From positions 682,001 to 746,000 of the forward strand of contig NZ_CP031728.1 in assembly GCF_008806975.1 (NCBI RefSeq): a stretch of DNA of 64,000 nucleotides. Reading direction: 5' to 3'. The position numbers were made by a program, and so were the translations under genes. Shown here piece by piece: positions 18,878 through 29,742 of this stretch. This DNA is from Cellvibrio sp. KY-GH-1. GTDB taxonomy: Bacteria; Pseudomonadota; Gammaproteobacteria; Pseudomonadales; Cellvibrionaceae. Numbering within the stretch: position 1 is the first letter of the stretch; each line of letters starts with the position of its first letter. Under the pieces are notes generated by a model, which saw only the letters and a list, made by a program, of their open reading frames with translations, was not told the origin of the DNA and searched no databases.

Positions 18878-19415
18878 GCAACGGTTATTGTTATTTATTC
18901 CGCTGGTAATTTTTGCAGTTTTGGTGGTGCTGTTTTGGCGGGGGCTCTCGCTGGACCCGAGTGAGATGCCTTCTGCGTTGCTGGATAAGCCTGTTCCCAA
19001 TTTTGAACTTGCCGTGGTGCCTGCGGAGGAAAACCCGGCTGGCTTATCAAAAGCGAACCAGGAAATGGTGCGGGGCAAGGCGGGATTGTTAAATGTCTGG
19101 GCTACTTGGTGTCTCCCTTGTAAACAAGAGCATCCATACCTCAATATTCTCAAATCGCAAGGAGTACCTATCTATGGTGTTAATTATAAGGACAATGCTG
19201 AGGATGCGCAGCGGTGGCTAGCTGAGTTGCATAATCCTTATGTGTTTTCTGTGTTGGATGACGATGGTCGCTTGGCATTAAACCTTGGTGTATTTGGATA
19301 TCCAGAAACTTATGTGATCGATAAGCAGGGCGTTATTCGCTATAAACATATTGGTATCGTGAACGAAAAAAATTGGAATGAAACTATCAAGCCAATCTAC
19401 GAAAGTCTTAAGTAG
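18870..19415 (+). CDS. ccmG: thiol:disulfide oxidoreductase CcmG/DsbE
   Basis: A 181-residue membrane-tethered thioredoxin-like protein, with an N-terminal anchor (about 5-23) and active site WCLPC (C81, C84). It keeps apocytochrome c heme-site cysteines reduced before heme attachment. The family's acidic GVNYKDN stretch and cis-Pro segment GYPETYV are present. It is the last gene of the first ccm block; an FNR-box/terminator palindrome begins 32 bp after its stop. Confidence 0.95.
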   Translation: MNKQRLLLFIPLVIFAVLVVLFWRGLSLDPSEMPSALLDKPVPNFELAVVPAEENPAGLSKANQEMVRGKAGLLNVWATWCLPCKQEHPYLNILKSQGVPIYGVNYKDNAEDAQRWLAELHNPYVFSVLDDDGRLALNLGVFGYPETYVIDKQGVIRYKHIGIVNEKNWNETIKPIYESLK

Positions 19416-19447
19416 CGCTCACTAGCCAGGCTTAGCTATTCAAGTGG

Positions 19448-19478
19448 GGGATTTGATGCATATCAAATCCCTTTTTTT
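19448..19478 (+). terminator. terminator hairpin of ccmG, coincident with an FNR box
   Basis: A perfect inverted repeat GGGATTTGAT-GCAT-ATCAAATCCC (19448-19471) is followed by seven T, giving a good rho-independent terminator after ccmG. The same palindrome contains a perfect FNR site, described separately. Confidence 0.7.
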
Positions 19479-19493
19479 GTCTCCGCGTACACT
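19453..19493 (+). promoter_or_regulatory. class II FNR/Anr-type promoter of the micro-gene
   Basis: TTGAT-GCAT-ATCAA at 19453-19466 is an exact FNR/Anr consensus. A -10-like TACACT lies at 19488-19493, which puts the transcription start near 19500 and the box centre (19459.5) about 40-42 bases upstream, the position known for class II FNR activation. The next gene begins at 19525. The match and spacing are seen; activation at low oxygen is inferred. Confidence 0.72.
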
Positions 19494-19524
19494 GAAATTA
19501 TTGTAGGTAAATGCGGAGGTAAAT

Positions 19525-19668
19525 ATGTATTTGGATTTCGTAGTGGTGCTGGGGTTGATAATTGTTGCGCTAACTTGTGCGATGATTTCGTATGTTGGTG
19601 TTTATGCTTACAAACATATAAAGGCTGATATTGCTTCTCACCCAGAAGAAGCGACCAAAAAAATGTAG
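19525..19668 (+). CDS. 47-residue single-span membrane protein, CcoM-like candidate
   Basis: A short reading frame starting MYLDFVVVLGLIIVALTC and ending ATKKM. It holds one membrane segment (about 4-31) and a short charged tail (KHIKADIASHPEE). GCGGAGGT lies right before the ATG, and AGGTAAAT occurs twice in the leader (19505-19512 and 19517-19524). The arrangement (Met-aromatic-x-Asp then a single span then Tyr-Lys) resembles CcoM, the small subunit of cbb3 cytochrome oxidase in Pseudomonas stutzeri. That link is from memory and needs testing. The FNR-type promoter and the flanking cytochrome c maturation genes fit a respiratory role. Confidence 0.72.
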   Translation: MYLDFVVVLGLIIVALTCAMISYVGVYAYKHIKADIASHPEEATKKM

Positions 19669-19698
19669 GTTTGCGTGGAGCTGGAAAACAGCAGGCAT

Positions 19699-19727
19699 AA
19701 AAAAAGCCCCTAATGCGGGGCTTTTTT
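19699..19727. terminator. bidirectional terminator between the micro-gene and the tRNA genes
   Basis: Stem AAAAAAGCCCC/GGGGCTTTTTT with loop TAATGC. It is downstream of the plus-strand micro-gene and of the minus-strand tRNA genes, with A- and T-runs for both directions. Confidence 0.9.
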
Positions 19728-19739
19728 CATTTCTAATAG

Positions 19740-19816
19740 TGGCGGACCGGACGGGGCTCGAACCCGCGACCTCCGGCGTGACAGGCCGGCATTCTAACCA
19801 ACTGAACTACCGGTCC
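19740..19816 (-). tRNA. tRNA-Asp (anticodon GTC)
   Basis: A 77-nt cloverleaf on the minus strand: acceptor GGACCGG/CCGGTCC, D arm starting GTTCAGTTGGTTAGA, anticodon loop CTGTCAC, T arm GGGTTCGAGCCC, discriminator G and encoded CCA. It is downstream of tRNA-Val in the same transcript. Confidence 0.96.
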
Positions 19817-19854
19817 GCGGCAGTCAAAAACCACAATCACCTTATGAGTAAGAG

Positions 19855-19930
19855 TGGTGGGCGGTACAAGACTCGAACTTGTGACCCATGCCTTGTAAGG
19901 GCATTGCTCTACCAACTGAGCTAACCGCCC
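19855..19930 (-). tRNA. tRNA-Val (anticodon TAC)
   Basis: A 76-nt cloverleaf on the minus strand: acceptor GGGCGGT/ACCGCCC, D arm GCTCAGTTGGTAGAGC, anticodon loop CTTACAA, T loop TTCGAGT, discriminator A and encoded CCA. It is first in the two-tRNA transcript. Confidence 0.96.
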
Positions 19931-19971
19931 AAGATTTTCGCTTTTCAACGATCACCTTGTTGGTGGCGCGT

Positions 19972-19999
19972 ATTCTAATCATGTAAAACTATCGGTCAA
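19972..19999 (-). promoter_or_regulatory. sigma-70 promoter of the tRNA-Val/tRNA-Asp unit
   Basis: On the minus strand TTGACC (19994-19999) and TAGAAT (19972-19977) are 16 bp apart. The GC-rich ACGCGCC follows the -10, a discriminator typical of stable-RNA promoters under stringent control. Confidence 0.8.
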
Positions 20000-20157
20000 C
20001 CTTTTTTTAATGGTTTCGTCATTTTTTTGAAAAATATTCAAAAAATGGATGGAAAACAAACACTTGTGATTAGTTTTTGGGCTCGCAAGCAAGCATTCCT
20101 GCGATGACTCGGAGTTGTTATACTCGTCGGGAATTTTTTAGGTATCTGGAATAAGTC

Positions 20158-20664
20158 ATGTACAAGATTCTAATAAAAGTAATTGTTGTGTCGGGCCTGT
20201 TGTTGGCTTCACACCTGAGTTCTGCGGCTATTGAAGTGCATGAATTTAAAAATGAAATTGATCGTCAGCGCTACCAAAGCTTTATCGATGAAATGCGTTG
20301 CCCAAAATGCCAAAACCAAAATTTATCCGGTTCGGATTCTCCAATCGCGTTGGATTTGCGCAACGAGCTTTATTTAATGATTGAAGAAGGTAAGTCGGAT
20401 CAGCAAATTGTTGATTTTATGGTGGAGCGCTACGGAGAGTTTATTTTGTATCGCCCGCGCCTTAGTCCAGCAACAGTACTCCTATGGGCAGCACCGGTTT
20501 TACTACTGGTGTTTGGTGCGTTGTTTCTATGGTTGCTTGTGCGCAAGCGTCGCCGCTTGGCGCGAGAGGCGGAAACCGGGTTGTCTCAGCAAGAGCGCGC
20601 GCGTCTGGACGCTCTATTGAATGCTGACTCTAAAGATAAAGATAAAAAGGAGAAATCTAAATGA
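20158..20664 (+). CDS. ccmH: cytochrome c maturation protein CcmH (thioreductase part)
   Basis: A 168-residue protein with a signal peptide (1-24) and the RCPKCQNQ motif with redox Cys C48 and C51. One membrane segment lies near 107-127 and a charged Lys/Asp tail follows. It corresponds to the N-terminal half of E. coli CcmH (CcmL/CycL in other species); it reduces apocytochrome and works with CcmF and CcmI. It stands 742 bp away from ccmG, separated by the micro-gene and two tRNAs, so it must have its own promoter, which I could not pinpoint in 20000-20157. It overlaps ccmI by 4 bases. Confidence 0.93.
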   Translation: MYKILIKVIVVSGLLLASHLSSAAIEVHEFKNEIDRQRYQSFIDEMRCPKCQNQNLSGSDSPIALDLRNELYLMIEEGKSDQQIVDFMVERYGEFILYRPRLSPATVLLWAAPVLLLVFGALFLWLLVRKRRRLAREAETGLSQQERARLDALLNADSKDKDKKEKSK

Positions 20665-21941
20665 TGTCCTTATGGTTAGGGGCGTCGCTCCTGTGTGTTA
20701 TTGCGCTAGGTTTTGTTTTCTGGCCCTTGTTGTGGCAGCGTAAAGCAGTAACAGCAGCCGCACTTGTCACTGAAGTTAATGCCCGTCTCGACGAAAACAT
20801 TCGCTTGTTTCGGGAGCATATTGGGGAGCTGGATACACAGTTAGCCGATGGGCGAATTGACCAGGTCCAATATGATCAATTAAAGCTGGAGCAAGAGCGG
20901 ACATTGCTGGAAGACGAGGCGAGCGTGCGAGCTTCATTGCCATCGGCGGCTGGAAAGTTTGGCCTTAAAACATTGTTCGTCGTCGCCGTTGCAGTGGTGG
21001 CAGGTGCGTGGTTGCTGTACCAGCACTTGGGTAGCAGCGCAGACGTAGAAGTGCGGCAGGCGCAAGAACTGAAGCAGCAGTTGGATGCAGAGGATATCAA
21101 AGCAGGGCGTAATCCTGATCCGGTCCGTACACGTGAAGTCAATCGCTTGATCGAGGCTCGTCTGGCTGATGTTCCGGATCATCTGCAGTATTGGTTTTTT
21201 CTTGCACGCAACTACATGGAGTTGAATGAGTTCGATAAGGCCGTCGGTGCTTATCAGCAAGTGCTGGAGCGCGATAAAGAATCGCCAATGGTAATGGCGG
21301 AGCTGGCTCAAGCAATGTTTCTGCGCGATGGTCGCAAAACTAACCCTGCTATTAACGATCTCGTAGCCAAGGTATTAAAGGCTGAGCCAGACAACACTAT
21401 GGCGCTAGGAATGGCGGGTATTGATGCATTCAGTAAAAAGGATTACATCAATGCAATCAAGCATTGGGAGCGGGTAGTGAAGCTGGTAGGAGCTGAGTCG
21501 CCCGCGGGGCAGTCGTTGGCATCGGGTATCGAGCATGCGGCCACGCTGTTCTTTAATGACGGCGGGACTCTGGAGCAGTTGGAGGCATCGCGTAAGGGGC
21601 GTCAAATTGGTGTGATGGTTAAATTGGCTGATGGCGTGGAGGTAGGTCAGGATCAAGTGGTGTTTGTTTATGCGCGTGCCTATCAAGGCGCAAAAATGCC
21701 CTTGGCTATAGATCGAGTAAAAGTATCCGAACTTCCCCGGGTTGTGCTGTTGAATGAATCTATGGCCATGACGCCGGCGATGAGCCTGGCAGCATTTGAT
21801 AAAATTGAGTTGGTGGCTCGCGTATCCAGCGATGGTACTGCTGCAGCAAAAACAGGAGATTGGGAGGGGAGTCTCGGTCCTGTGGATCTAACAGCTAGTG
21901 CGCCAGTGGTCGATATCACTATTGACCGCCAAGTGAAGTAG
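20661..21941 (+). CDS. ccmI: cytochrome c maturation TPR protein CcmI (CycH)
   Basis: A 426-residue membrane protein: segments at about 4-24 and 98-118, then periplasmic TPR helices (about 160-285; YWFFLARNYMELNEFDKAVGAYQQVLE) and a C-terminal beta domain. CcmI chaperones apocytochrome c to the heme lyase. The N-terminal cytoplasmic segment ARLDENIRLFREHIGELD is usual for the family. ATG 20661 is preferred, with AAGGAGA eight bases upstream; ATG 20664 is next to it. It is the last ccm gene. Confidence 0.92.
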   Translation: MMSLWLGASLLCVIALGFVFWPLLWQRKAVTAAALVTEVNARLDENIRLFREHIGELDTQLADGRIDQVQYDQLKLEQERTLLEDEASVRASLPSAAGKFGLKTLFVVAVAVVAGAWLLYQHLGSSADVEVRQAQELKQQLDAEDIKAGRNPDPVRTREVNRLIEARLADVPDHLQYWFFLARNYMELNEFDKAVGAYQQVLERDKESPMVMAELAQAMFLRDGRKTNPAINDLVAKVLKAEPDNTMALGMAGIDAFSKKDYINAIKHWERVVKLVGAESPAGQSLASGIEHAATLFFNDGGTLEQLEASRKGRQIGVMVKLADGVEVGQDQVVFVYARAYQGAKMPLAIDRVKVSELPRVVLLNESMAMTPAMSLAAFDKIELVARVSSDGTAAAKTGDWEGSLGPVDLTASAPVVDITIDRQVK

Positions 21942-22040
21942 AGCGTCGGCACTTAATGAGTTGAGTGAAAAACATACGCTTTGTGGGCCCGTTTGGCTTT
22001 GTGTTTCACGGCGGGTGTAAAGCGTGGCGTAAATGTGTAG

Positions 22041-22083
22041 AATCCCGCCCTTAAATGTTTTTTACGGGGCGGGATTTTTTTTG
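22041..22083 (+). terminator. terminator after ccmI
   Basis: Stem AATCCCGCCC (22041-22050) pairs with GGGCGGGATT (22067-22076) and a run of T follows. It separates ccmHI from smc. I see no gene in 21942-22224 apart from this hairpin. Confidence 0.88.
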
Positions 22084-22224
22084 CTAGTCTAAAAAACATT
22101 AATAAAATCAAGTGGCTAGGCGATATTGGTGCCGGCGACTAAAAAGTGAACAGGGGTTGCTTAAAGTGGGGGCGCTTTAGGTACTAAAAACCTGGTTAGA
22201 TACAAATAATGGTGATGTGGAACT

Positions 22225-25200
22225 ATGCGGTTAAAGTGCATCAAGCTGGCTGGATTTAAATCTTTCGTTGATCCGACGACGGTCAACTTTCCCAGCAATT
22301 TGTGCGCTGTTGTAGGTCCCAATGGTTGCGGAAAATCCAACATCATCGACGCAGTGCGCTGGGTAATGGGTGAGTCCTCCGCCAAAAACCTGCGTGGCGA
22401 AAACATGACTGACGTTATTTTTAACGGTTCCAGCGGTCGCAAGCCCGTCGGTCAGGCATCAATCGAATTGGTATTTGATAACTCGGATGCCACCCTCACT
22501 GGCGAATATGCCGCATTCACTGAAATCAGTATCAAACGCAAAGTGTCGCGTGATGGTGATAACAGCTATTACCTGAATGGCACCAAGTGTCGCCGTCGCG
22601 ATATTACCGACATCTTTTTGGGTACTGGCCTTGGTCCGCGTAGTTACGCGATTATCGAGCAGGGCATGATCTCCAAATTGATCGAAGCCAAGCCAGAAGA
22701 GTTGCGCGTTTATATCGAAGAAGCAGCGGGAATTTCCAAATACAAAGAGCGCCGTAAAGATACCGAAAGCCGTATGCGTCGAACCCAGGAAAACCTGGAG
22801 CGTTTAACCGATATTCGCGATGAATTGGAACGCCAATTGTCGCGCTTGCAGCGTCAGGCGCAAGCAGCAGAAAAATACGCGGAATACAAAAAAGAAGAGC
22901 GTTTATTAAAGGCGCAGTTGCAGGCATTGAAATACCAGCAATTAGATGTGCAGGCGAAAGCCAAGCAAGCCGGTATTCGCGACCTTGAATTGCGTATGGA
23001 ATCGTTCGTTACCGATCAGGTTAACAAAGATACCCAAATCGAAAAATATCGTACCCAGTACACTGAGTTGGGCGATAAGTTTAATGAAGTACAAGGTCGT
23101 TATTATGCGATAGGCGCAGAAATAGCGCGCCTTGAACAAAGCATCCAGCACGCGAACGAGCGTGCGCGTCAATTGCAGGTGGATCTTGATCAAACCGCGC
23201 GCGACAGCAAAGAGGCTGAAGAAAATTTAGCAATAGATACGCAAAAAGCGGAAACTTGGGAAGCTGAGTTGCTGGAGTTGGAGCCAGAACTGGATTTGAT
23301 CAAAGCGGCCGAAGAAACTTCCAGTGAATCGCTCATTGATGCCGAAGAATCTATGCAGCGGTGGCAAAATGAATGGGATAGTTTTAACCAGCGCGCTTCC
23401 GAGCCGCGTCAGCGCGCAGAAGTGCAACAATCACGCATTCAGCATCTTGAGCAAGTACAGCAGCGTTTATTGCAACGCATCGAAAAATTGCGCGAAGAAA
23501 AAAATAATCTGCAAGAAGGTTCTGAAGACGAATCCATTAATCAATTGAATGAGCAATTGGCAGAAATGGATTTGGTTGCCGAAGAAAAACGCGCGCAATT
23601 AGATGTGCAATCTGAGCAACTTGATACTACTCGCAACGACAATAATCGTTTGGTGAATGAGCTAGATCAGGTGAAGAGCAAACTGCAAACCATGCGTGGT
23701 CGTCACGCCTCCTTGGAGGCCTTACAGCAAGCAGCATTGGGCGAAAAAAATAAAGCAGTTACCCAATGGTTAAATCAACAAGGTTTGAGTAGCAATACTC
23801 GCCTCGCTGAATCCGTTAGTGTGAATGATGGATGGGATAAAGCACTGGAAACCGTTTTGGGGTCCAGCTTGCAAGCGGTTTGCGCGGAAAATCTGGATTC
23901 GGTAGCAGAACTCTTGGGTGATCTTACCCAAGGTGAGTTGGTGCTGTTTGATACGGCGGCAAAAACCGCGGCAACTTCTTTCTCTAAAGCGAAATTGCTG
24001 AGTGAAAAGGTTAGTGCAGCCTGGGATGTTAGCGGTGTGCTTGCTGGGATTTATATCGTCGAAGACTTAAATGAAGCCTTGGCGCTGCGCAAACAATTGC
24101 ATGCGAATGAATCAGTTATAACTCGCGATGGTATCTGGTTGAGCCCGCACTGGGTTCGGGTGACGCGCGATACAGATGCGAGCTCAGGTGTAATTGCGCG
24201 TCGCCAGGAGCTGGAAGAGCTTAATGCACAAATAGCTGATGCAGAAGAGCAAGTCGAATTATTAGCCCTGCAATTGGAAGAAGGGCGAGCTACTGTTAAA
24301 CGTCTTGAGCAAGATCGCGAAATTTTGCGTCGTGAAGTGGATGAGCAAAACCGTAAATACGGCGAGTTGCGTTCACAGCTGAGTGCAAAACAGGTTCGTG
24401 TAGAGCAAATCACGATGCGTCGCGAGCGCGCTGAAAACGAAATCCGCGAGGCGCGCGAACAAATGGAACAGGAAGCGGAACATCTCTCTGAGGCGCGAAT
24501 GATCCTGAGCGAAGCTATCGAGATGATGGAGCAGGATACCGAGCTGCGCGAAACTCTGTTGCAACAGCGCGATGACATTCGCACAGGTCTTGATTCTGCC
24601 CGTCAGCGCGCGCGTCACGATAAAGACAAGGCTCATGAATTGGCAATGCGTTTCCAATCGGTAAAAACGCAGTTGGATTCCATTCGTTTGGGTATCGGTC
24701 GATTGCAGGAGCAAACCGCGCGGTTACATGAGCGTCGCGAAAATTTGTTGGCCAGCATTGCTGATAATCGCGACCCCGTTGAAGAATATAAGCTTGAGCT
24801 AGAGGCGAGCCTCGCCAAGCGTTTATCCGTAGAAGCTTCATTAACAGAGGCGCGTCGTGCGTTGGAAACTGTTGAACACGAGTTGCGCAACTCCGAGCAA
24901 GCGCGCAGCCGCGCTGAGCAGGAAGTGCAAGCAGTGCGTGCGCACTTGGAACAAGAGCGCCTCGCTGCGCAAATGTTTGAAGTACAACGCGCGACTATTG
25001 TTGAACAGTTGCAGGAAGAAGAATTAAATCTGGAAGCTATTCTGGCAGAAATGCCAGAAGCGACAGAGGTGAAACCGCTTGAAGAAGAACTGGATGCGAT
25101 TGCCGGGCGTGTTGCTCGCCTCGGTCCAATCAACCTTGCTGCGATTGATGAATACAAAACTGAATCCGAGCGCAAGAATTATCTCGATGCGCAAAATGCG

Positions 25201-25734
25201 GATTTACTTGAAGCATTAGAAACCTTGGAAAATGCCATCAAGCGTATTGACCGTGAAACTCGCACGCGTTTTAAAGAAACCTTTGATCAAGTTAATAAAA
25301 GTTTGCAAGAGCTGTTCCCCAAAGTCTTTGGTGGCGGCCATGCTTACCTTGAGTTAACAGGCGACGAGCTGCTGGATACCGGCATTACTATCATGGCGCG
25401 CCCACCGGGCAAACGTAACAGTACGATTCACTTGTTGTCCGGTGGCGAAAAAGCGCTGACCGCAATTGCATTGGTATTTTCGATTTTCCGTTTAAACCCT
25501 GCACCTTTCTGTATGCTCGATGAGGTGGATGCTCCGCTCGATGATGCCAACGTGGGCCGTTACGCGCGCATGGTGGAAGAGATGTCCGAGCACGTGCAAT
25601 TTATTTATATCACCCACAATAAAAACGCGATGGAAATGGCGCACCAGTTATTAGGCGTTACCATGCATGAGCCGGGTGTTTCCCGGTTGGTAACGGTAGA
25701 TGTGGATGAAGCTGCAGAATTAGCTGCAGTTTAA
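22225..25734 (+). CDS. smc: chromosome segregation ATPase SMC
   Basis: A 1169-residue SMC protein, the usual length. N-terminal Walker A is GPNGCGKSN (31-39). Two long coiled-coil arms flank a hinge around 505-660, and the C-terminal head has the signature LSGGEKALTAIAL and Walker B CMLDEVDAPLDD. It forms a ring that organises and compacts chromosomal DNA, normally with ScpA and ScpB, which are not in this window. It is followed 28 bp later by zipA, so smc-zipA-ligA is likely co-transcribed as in Pseudomonas. Confidence 0.97.
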   Translation: MRLKCIKLAGFKSFVDPTTVNFPSNLCAVVGPNGCGKSNIIDAVRWVMGESSAKNLRGENMTDVIFNGSSGRKPVGQASIELVFDNSDATLTGEYAAFTEISIKRKVSRDGDNSYYLNGTKCRRRDITDIFLGTGLGPRSYAIIEQGMISKLIEAKPEELRVYIEEAAGISKYKERRKDTESRMRRTQENLERLTDIRDELERQLSRLQRQAQAAEKYAEYKKEERLLKAQLQALKYQQLDVQAKAKQAGIRDLELRMESFVTDQVNKDTQIEKYRTQYTELGDKFNEVQGRYYAIGAEIARLEQSIQHANERARQLQVDLDQTARDSKEAEENLAIDTQKAETWEAELLELEPELDLIKAAEETSSESLIDAEESMQRWQNEWDSFNQRASEPRQRAEVQQSRIQHLEQVQQRLLQRIEKLREEKNNLQEGSEDESINQLNEQLAEMDLVAEEKRAQLDVQSEQLDTTRNDNNRLVNELDQVKSKLQTMRGRHASLEALQQAALGEKNKAVTQWLNQQGLSSNTRLAESVSVNDGWDKALETVLGSSLQAVCAENLDSVAELLGDLTQGELVLFDTAAKTAATSFSKAKLLSEKVSAAWDVSGVLAGIYIVEDLNEALALRKQLHANESVITRDGIWLSPHWVRVTRDTDASSGVIARRQELEELNAQIADAEEQVELLALQLEEGRATVKRLEQDREILRREVDEQNRKYGELRSQLSAKQVRVEQITMRRERAENEIREAREQMEQEAEHLSEARMILSEAIEMMEQDTELRETLLQQRDDIRTGLDSARQRARHDKDKAHELAMRFQSVKTQLDSIRLGIGRLQEQTARLHERRENLLASIADNRDPVEEYKLELEASLAKRLSVEASLTEARRALETVEHELRNSEQARSRAEQEVQAVRAHLEQERLAAQMFEVQRATIVEQLQEEELNLEAILAEMPEATEVKPLEEELDAIAGRVARLGPINLAAIDEYKTESERKNYLDAQNADLLEALETLENAIKRIDRETRTRFKETFDQVNKSLQELFPKVFGGGHAYLELTGDELLDTGITIMARPPGKRNSTIHLLSGGEKALTAIALVFSIFRLNPAPFCMLDEVDAPLDDANVGRYARMVEEMSEHVQFIYITHNKNAMEMAHQLLGVTMHEPGVSRLVTVDVDEAAELAAV

Positions 25735-25762
25735 CGTTGAATAATTATTTACGGATCACCTT

Positions 25763-26950
25763 ATGATTAAAGATTGGGCCATCATCATAGGTACTCTTTT
25801 GATTCTGGTTATTCTTATTGACGGAATCAGACGTAAGCGCAATGAACGCTACGGCAATATTAAAGTGTCGCGCTCATTGAAAAAAAGCTTGAAGCATCAT
25901 GATGACCATGATGAAGAGGCGTTAGAAGAGGCTCCCAGTTATACCAGTGAATTGCCGAATGGTGGTGCACGGGTAATTGGGCAGCGCGACCCCAGCATTC
26001 CTGTGCCGAGCATTGAGAAAAAAGCCCAGGCGAAATCGTTTATTGAGAAACGCACGCGTCAGCAGGGTGAGGCTCCGGCGGTGGAGCGCCGTGCGGCCCG
26101 CGAGCCGCAACAAACCAGTTTGAATTTGGGCGAGTCGGTACCCATGCTTATGGAGTCGGTAGAGGATGCCAAAGGGCAGCCGCTGGCCCAGCATGAACGT
26201 ATTGAACCAAGCTTTTCAGCATTGCGTGATGATTTGGATGAGCGCTACGACGAGAGCGAGCAGGATTATCGAGATGACGATGCCTACGAACGTGAAGATT
26301 ATGAATCTGATAGTCGCTATGAGGCATCAGACGATTATCCCGATGAAGAGTTGCAAGAAGAATCCGACGTTTACGCCGAAGCCGATGATGAGCGCGGTTA
26401 CGACGAAGAGCAAGACGAAGACGATGATGAATATGATGAGCAGGATGATGAAGATGATCATAGTGCACAATCATCGCAACAAAATATCGCCGCTAAGCAA
26501 CCGACAGAGCCAGAAGAAGTTTTAATTATTAACGTAATGGCTCACAAGGGGGAAATGCTTAAAGGCGCGGATTTGCTCGACATTATTTTGCGTTGCGGAA
26601 TGCGTTACGGCAGCATGGATATTTTTCATCGTCACAGCGATGCGAAAGGTGATGGCGCTTTGTTGTTTAGTATGGCGAATATGGTAAAGCCCGGCACGTT
26701 TGATCTGGATGCTATGGATGATTTTGAGACTCCAGGCGTGAGTTTGTTTATGACCCTGCCAATTGATGCAGATTCCATGCAGTCGTTTGAATTGATGGTG
26801 GATACTGCTCACGCAATTGCCGAAGGTTTAAACGGTGAAATGAAAGACGAGCAACGCAGTGCAATGACTCGCCAGACGTTGGAGCACTGTCGTCAACGCA
26901 TTCGTGATTTTGAGCGTATGCGTTTATTCCGCCGTCCTCCACGCAATTAA
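25763..26950 (+). CDS. zipA: cell division protein ZipA
   Basis: A 395-residue protein. It has an N-terminal membrane anchor with outside N-terminus (IIIGTLLILVILIDG, about 6-21), a basic patch, a long linker and a C-terminal ZipA domain (about 250-392) that binds the FtsZ tail and tethers the division ring to the membrane. The linker is unusual: residues about 155-233 are almost only Asp, Glu, Tyr, Arg, Gln and Ser (for example DEEQDEDDDEYDEQDDEDD) instead of the Pro/Gln-rich linker of the E. coli protein. The gene lies between smc and ligA as in Pseudomonas. The 123 bp after it hold no gene. Confidence 0.93.
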   Translation: MIKDWAIIIGTLLILVILIDGIRRKRNERYGNIKVSRSLKKSLKHHDDHDEEALEEAPSYTSELPNGGARVIGQRDPSIPVPSIEKKAQAKSFIEKRTRQQGEAPAVERRAAREPQQTSLNLGESVPMLMESVEDAKGQPLAQHERIEPSFSALRDDLDERYDESEQDYRDDDAYEREDYESDSRYEASDDYPDEELQEESDVYAEADDERGYDEEQDEDDDEYDEQDDEDDHSAQSSQQNIAAKQPTEPEEVLIINVMAHKGEMLKGADLLDIILRCGMRYGSMDIFHRHSDAKGDGALLFSMANMVKPGTFDLDAMDDFETPGVSLFMTLPIDADSMQSFELMVDTAHAIAEGLNGEMKDEQRSAMTRQTLEHCRQRIRDFERMRLFRRPPRN

Positions 26951-27070
26951 GAATTTATTTTTATCGCACACGGAGGTGCAAGTAAGTTTTTTAAAAGTCG
27001 TAATTAGAACAACACCGCAAGCTAAGGCATGAATCGCGCATCGCCCCAAGCCGAATCATCAGGTAATTAA

Positions 27071-29116
<2,046 letters not shown>

Positions 29117-29118
29117 CA

Positions 29119-29727
29119 ATGAGTTCATTGATTAAATTATTGCTGGTGACGGGTTTGTTGGGAATGGTGGGTTGTTCCACGTTACCGCCATCAAACCCCA
29201 ACAACCTGTGCGATATTTTCGATGAGAAATCCTCTTGGTATAAAGATGCCAAAAAAGCAGAAAGGCGCTGGGGTTCACCGGTTCCCATCATGATGTCGAT
29301 GATGTACCAGGAATCCATGTTCAAACACAATGCACGTACACCGCGCACAAAAATTTTGTGGATTTTTCCGGGGCCACGTAAGAGCGATGCTTTTGGTTAT
29401 CCGCAAGCCAAAAACGCGGTATGGAATGAGTACCAGGATCAGGGTGGAAACAGTTTTGCACGGCGCGATAATTTTGGTGATGCGATAGATTTTATCGGTT
29501 GGTATAACAAACAGAGCCAAAAGCGCAGTCGTATTGGTTTGAATGATGGTTACAGTCTTTACCTCGCCTATCACGAAGGTCATGGTGGCTATAATCGCGG
29601 GACTTATCGGCAGAAAAATTGGTTGATGAATACTGCCCACAAAGTTGATAGCCGCGCGCAACAATACGCGAACCAATTGCAAAGTTGCGAAGAGCGCTTT
29701 AAGGGCAGTTGGTGGTGGCCTTTTTAA
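29119..29727 (+). CDS. lipoprotein with SLT/lysozyme-like fold
   Basis: A 202-residue lipoprotein: signal peptide with probable lipobox MVGC (C19). The mature part contains PVPIMMSMMYQESMF, whose catalytic-Glu setting (YQES) and later YLAYHEGHGGY resemble the transglycosylase SLT family of peptidoglycan-cleaving enzymes. Muramidase activity is inferred. The 2-bp gap to ligA and the ribosome site inside the ligA end suggest co-translation. WWWPF at the C-terminus is unusual. Confidence 0.72.
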   Translation: MSSLIKLLLVTGLLGMVGCSTLPPSNPNNLCDIFDEKSSWYKDAKKAERRWGSPVPIMMSMMYQESMFKHNARTPRTKILWIFPGPRKSDAFGYPQAKNAVWNEYQDQGGNSFARRDNFGDAIDFIGWYNKQSQKRSRIGLNDGYSLYLAYHEGHGGYNRGTYRQKNWLMNTAHKVDSRAQQYANQLQSCEERFKGSWWWPF

Positions 29728-29742
29728 ATTAGAGAAACAGCT

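Noticed and set aside
19740..19930. tRNA genes as attachment site of an integrated element
   Set aside because: No integrase, no duplicated tRNA end and no mobile genes are found nearby.
24051..25175. Long Ser/Arg/Cys-rich frames on the minus strand within smc
   Set aside because: They are antisense to coiled-coil codons of smc and have the composition expected of such shadows.
26148..26525. His- and Met-rich frames over the zipA linker
   Set aside because: They are shadows of the repetitive GAT/GAA codons of the acidic linker.
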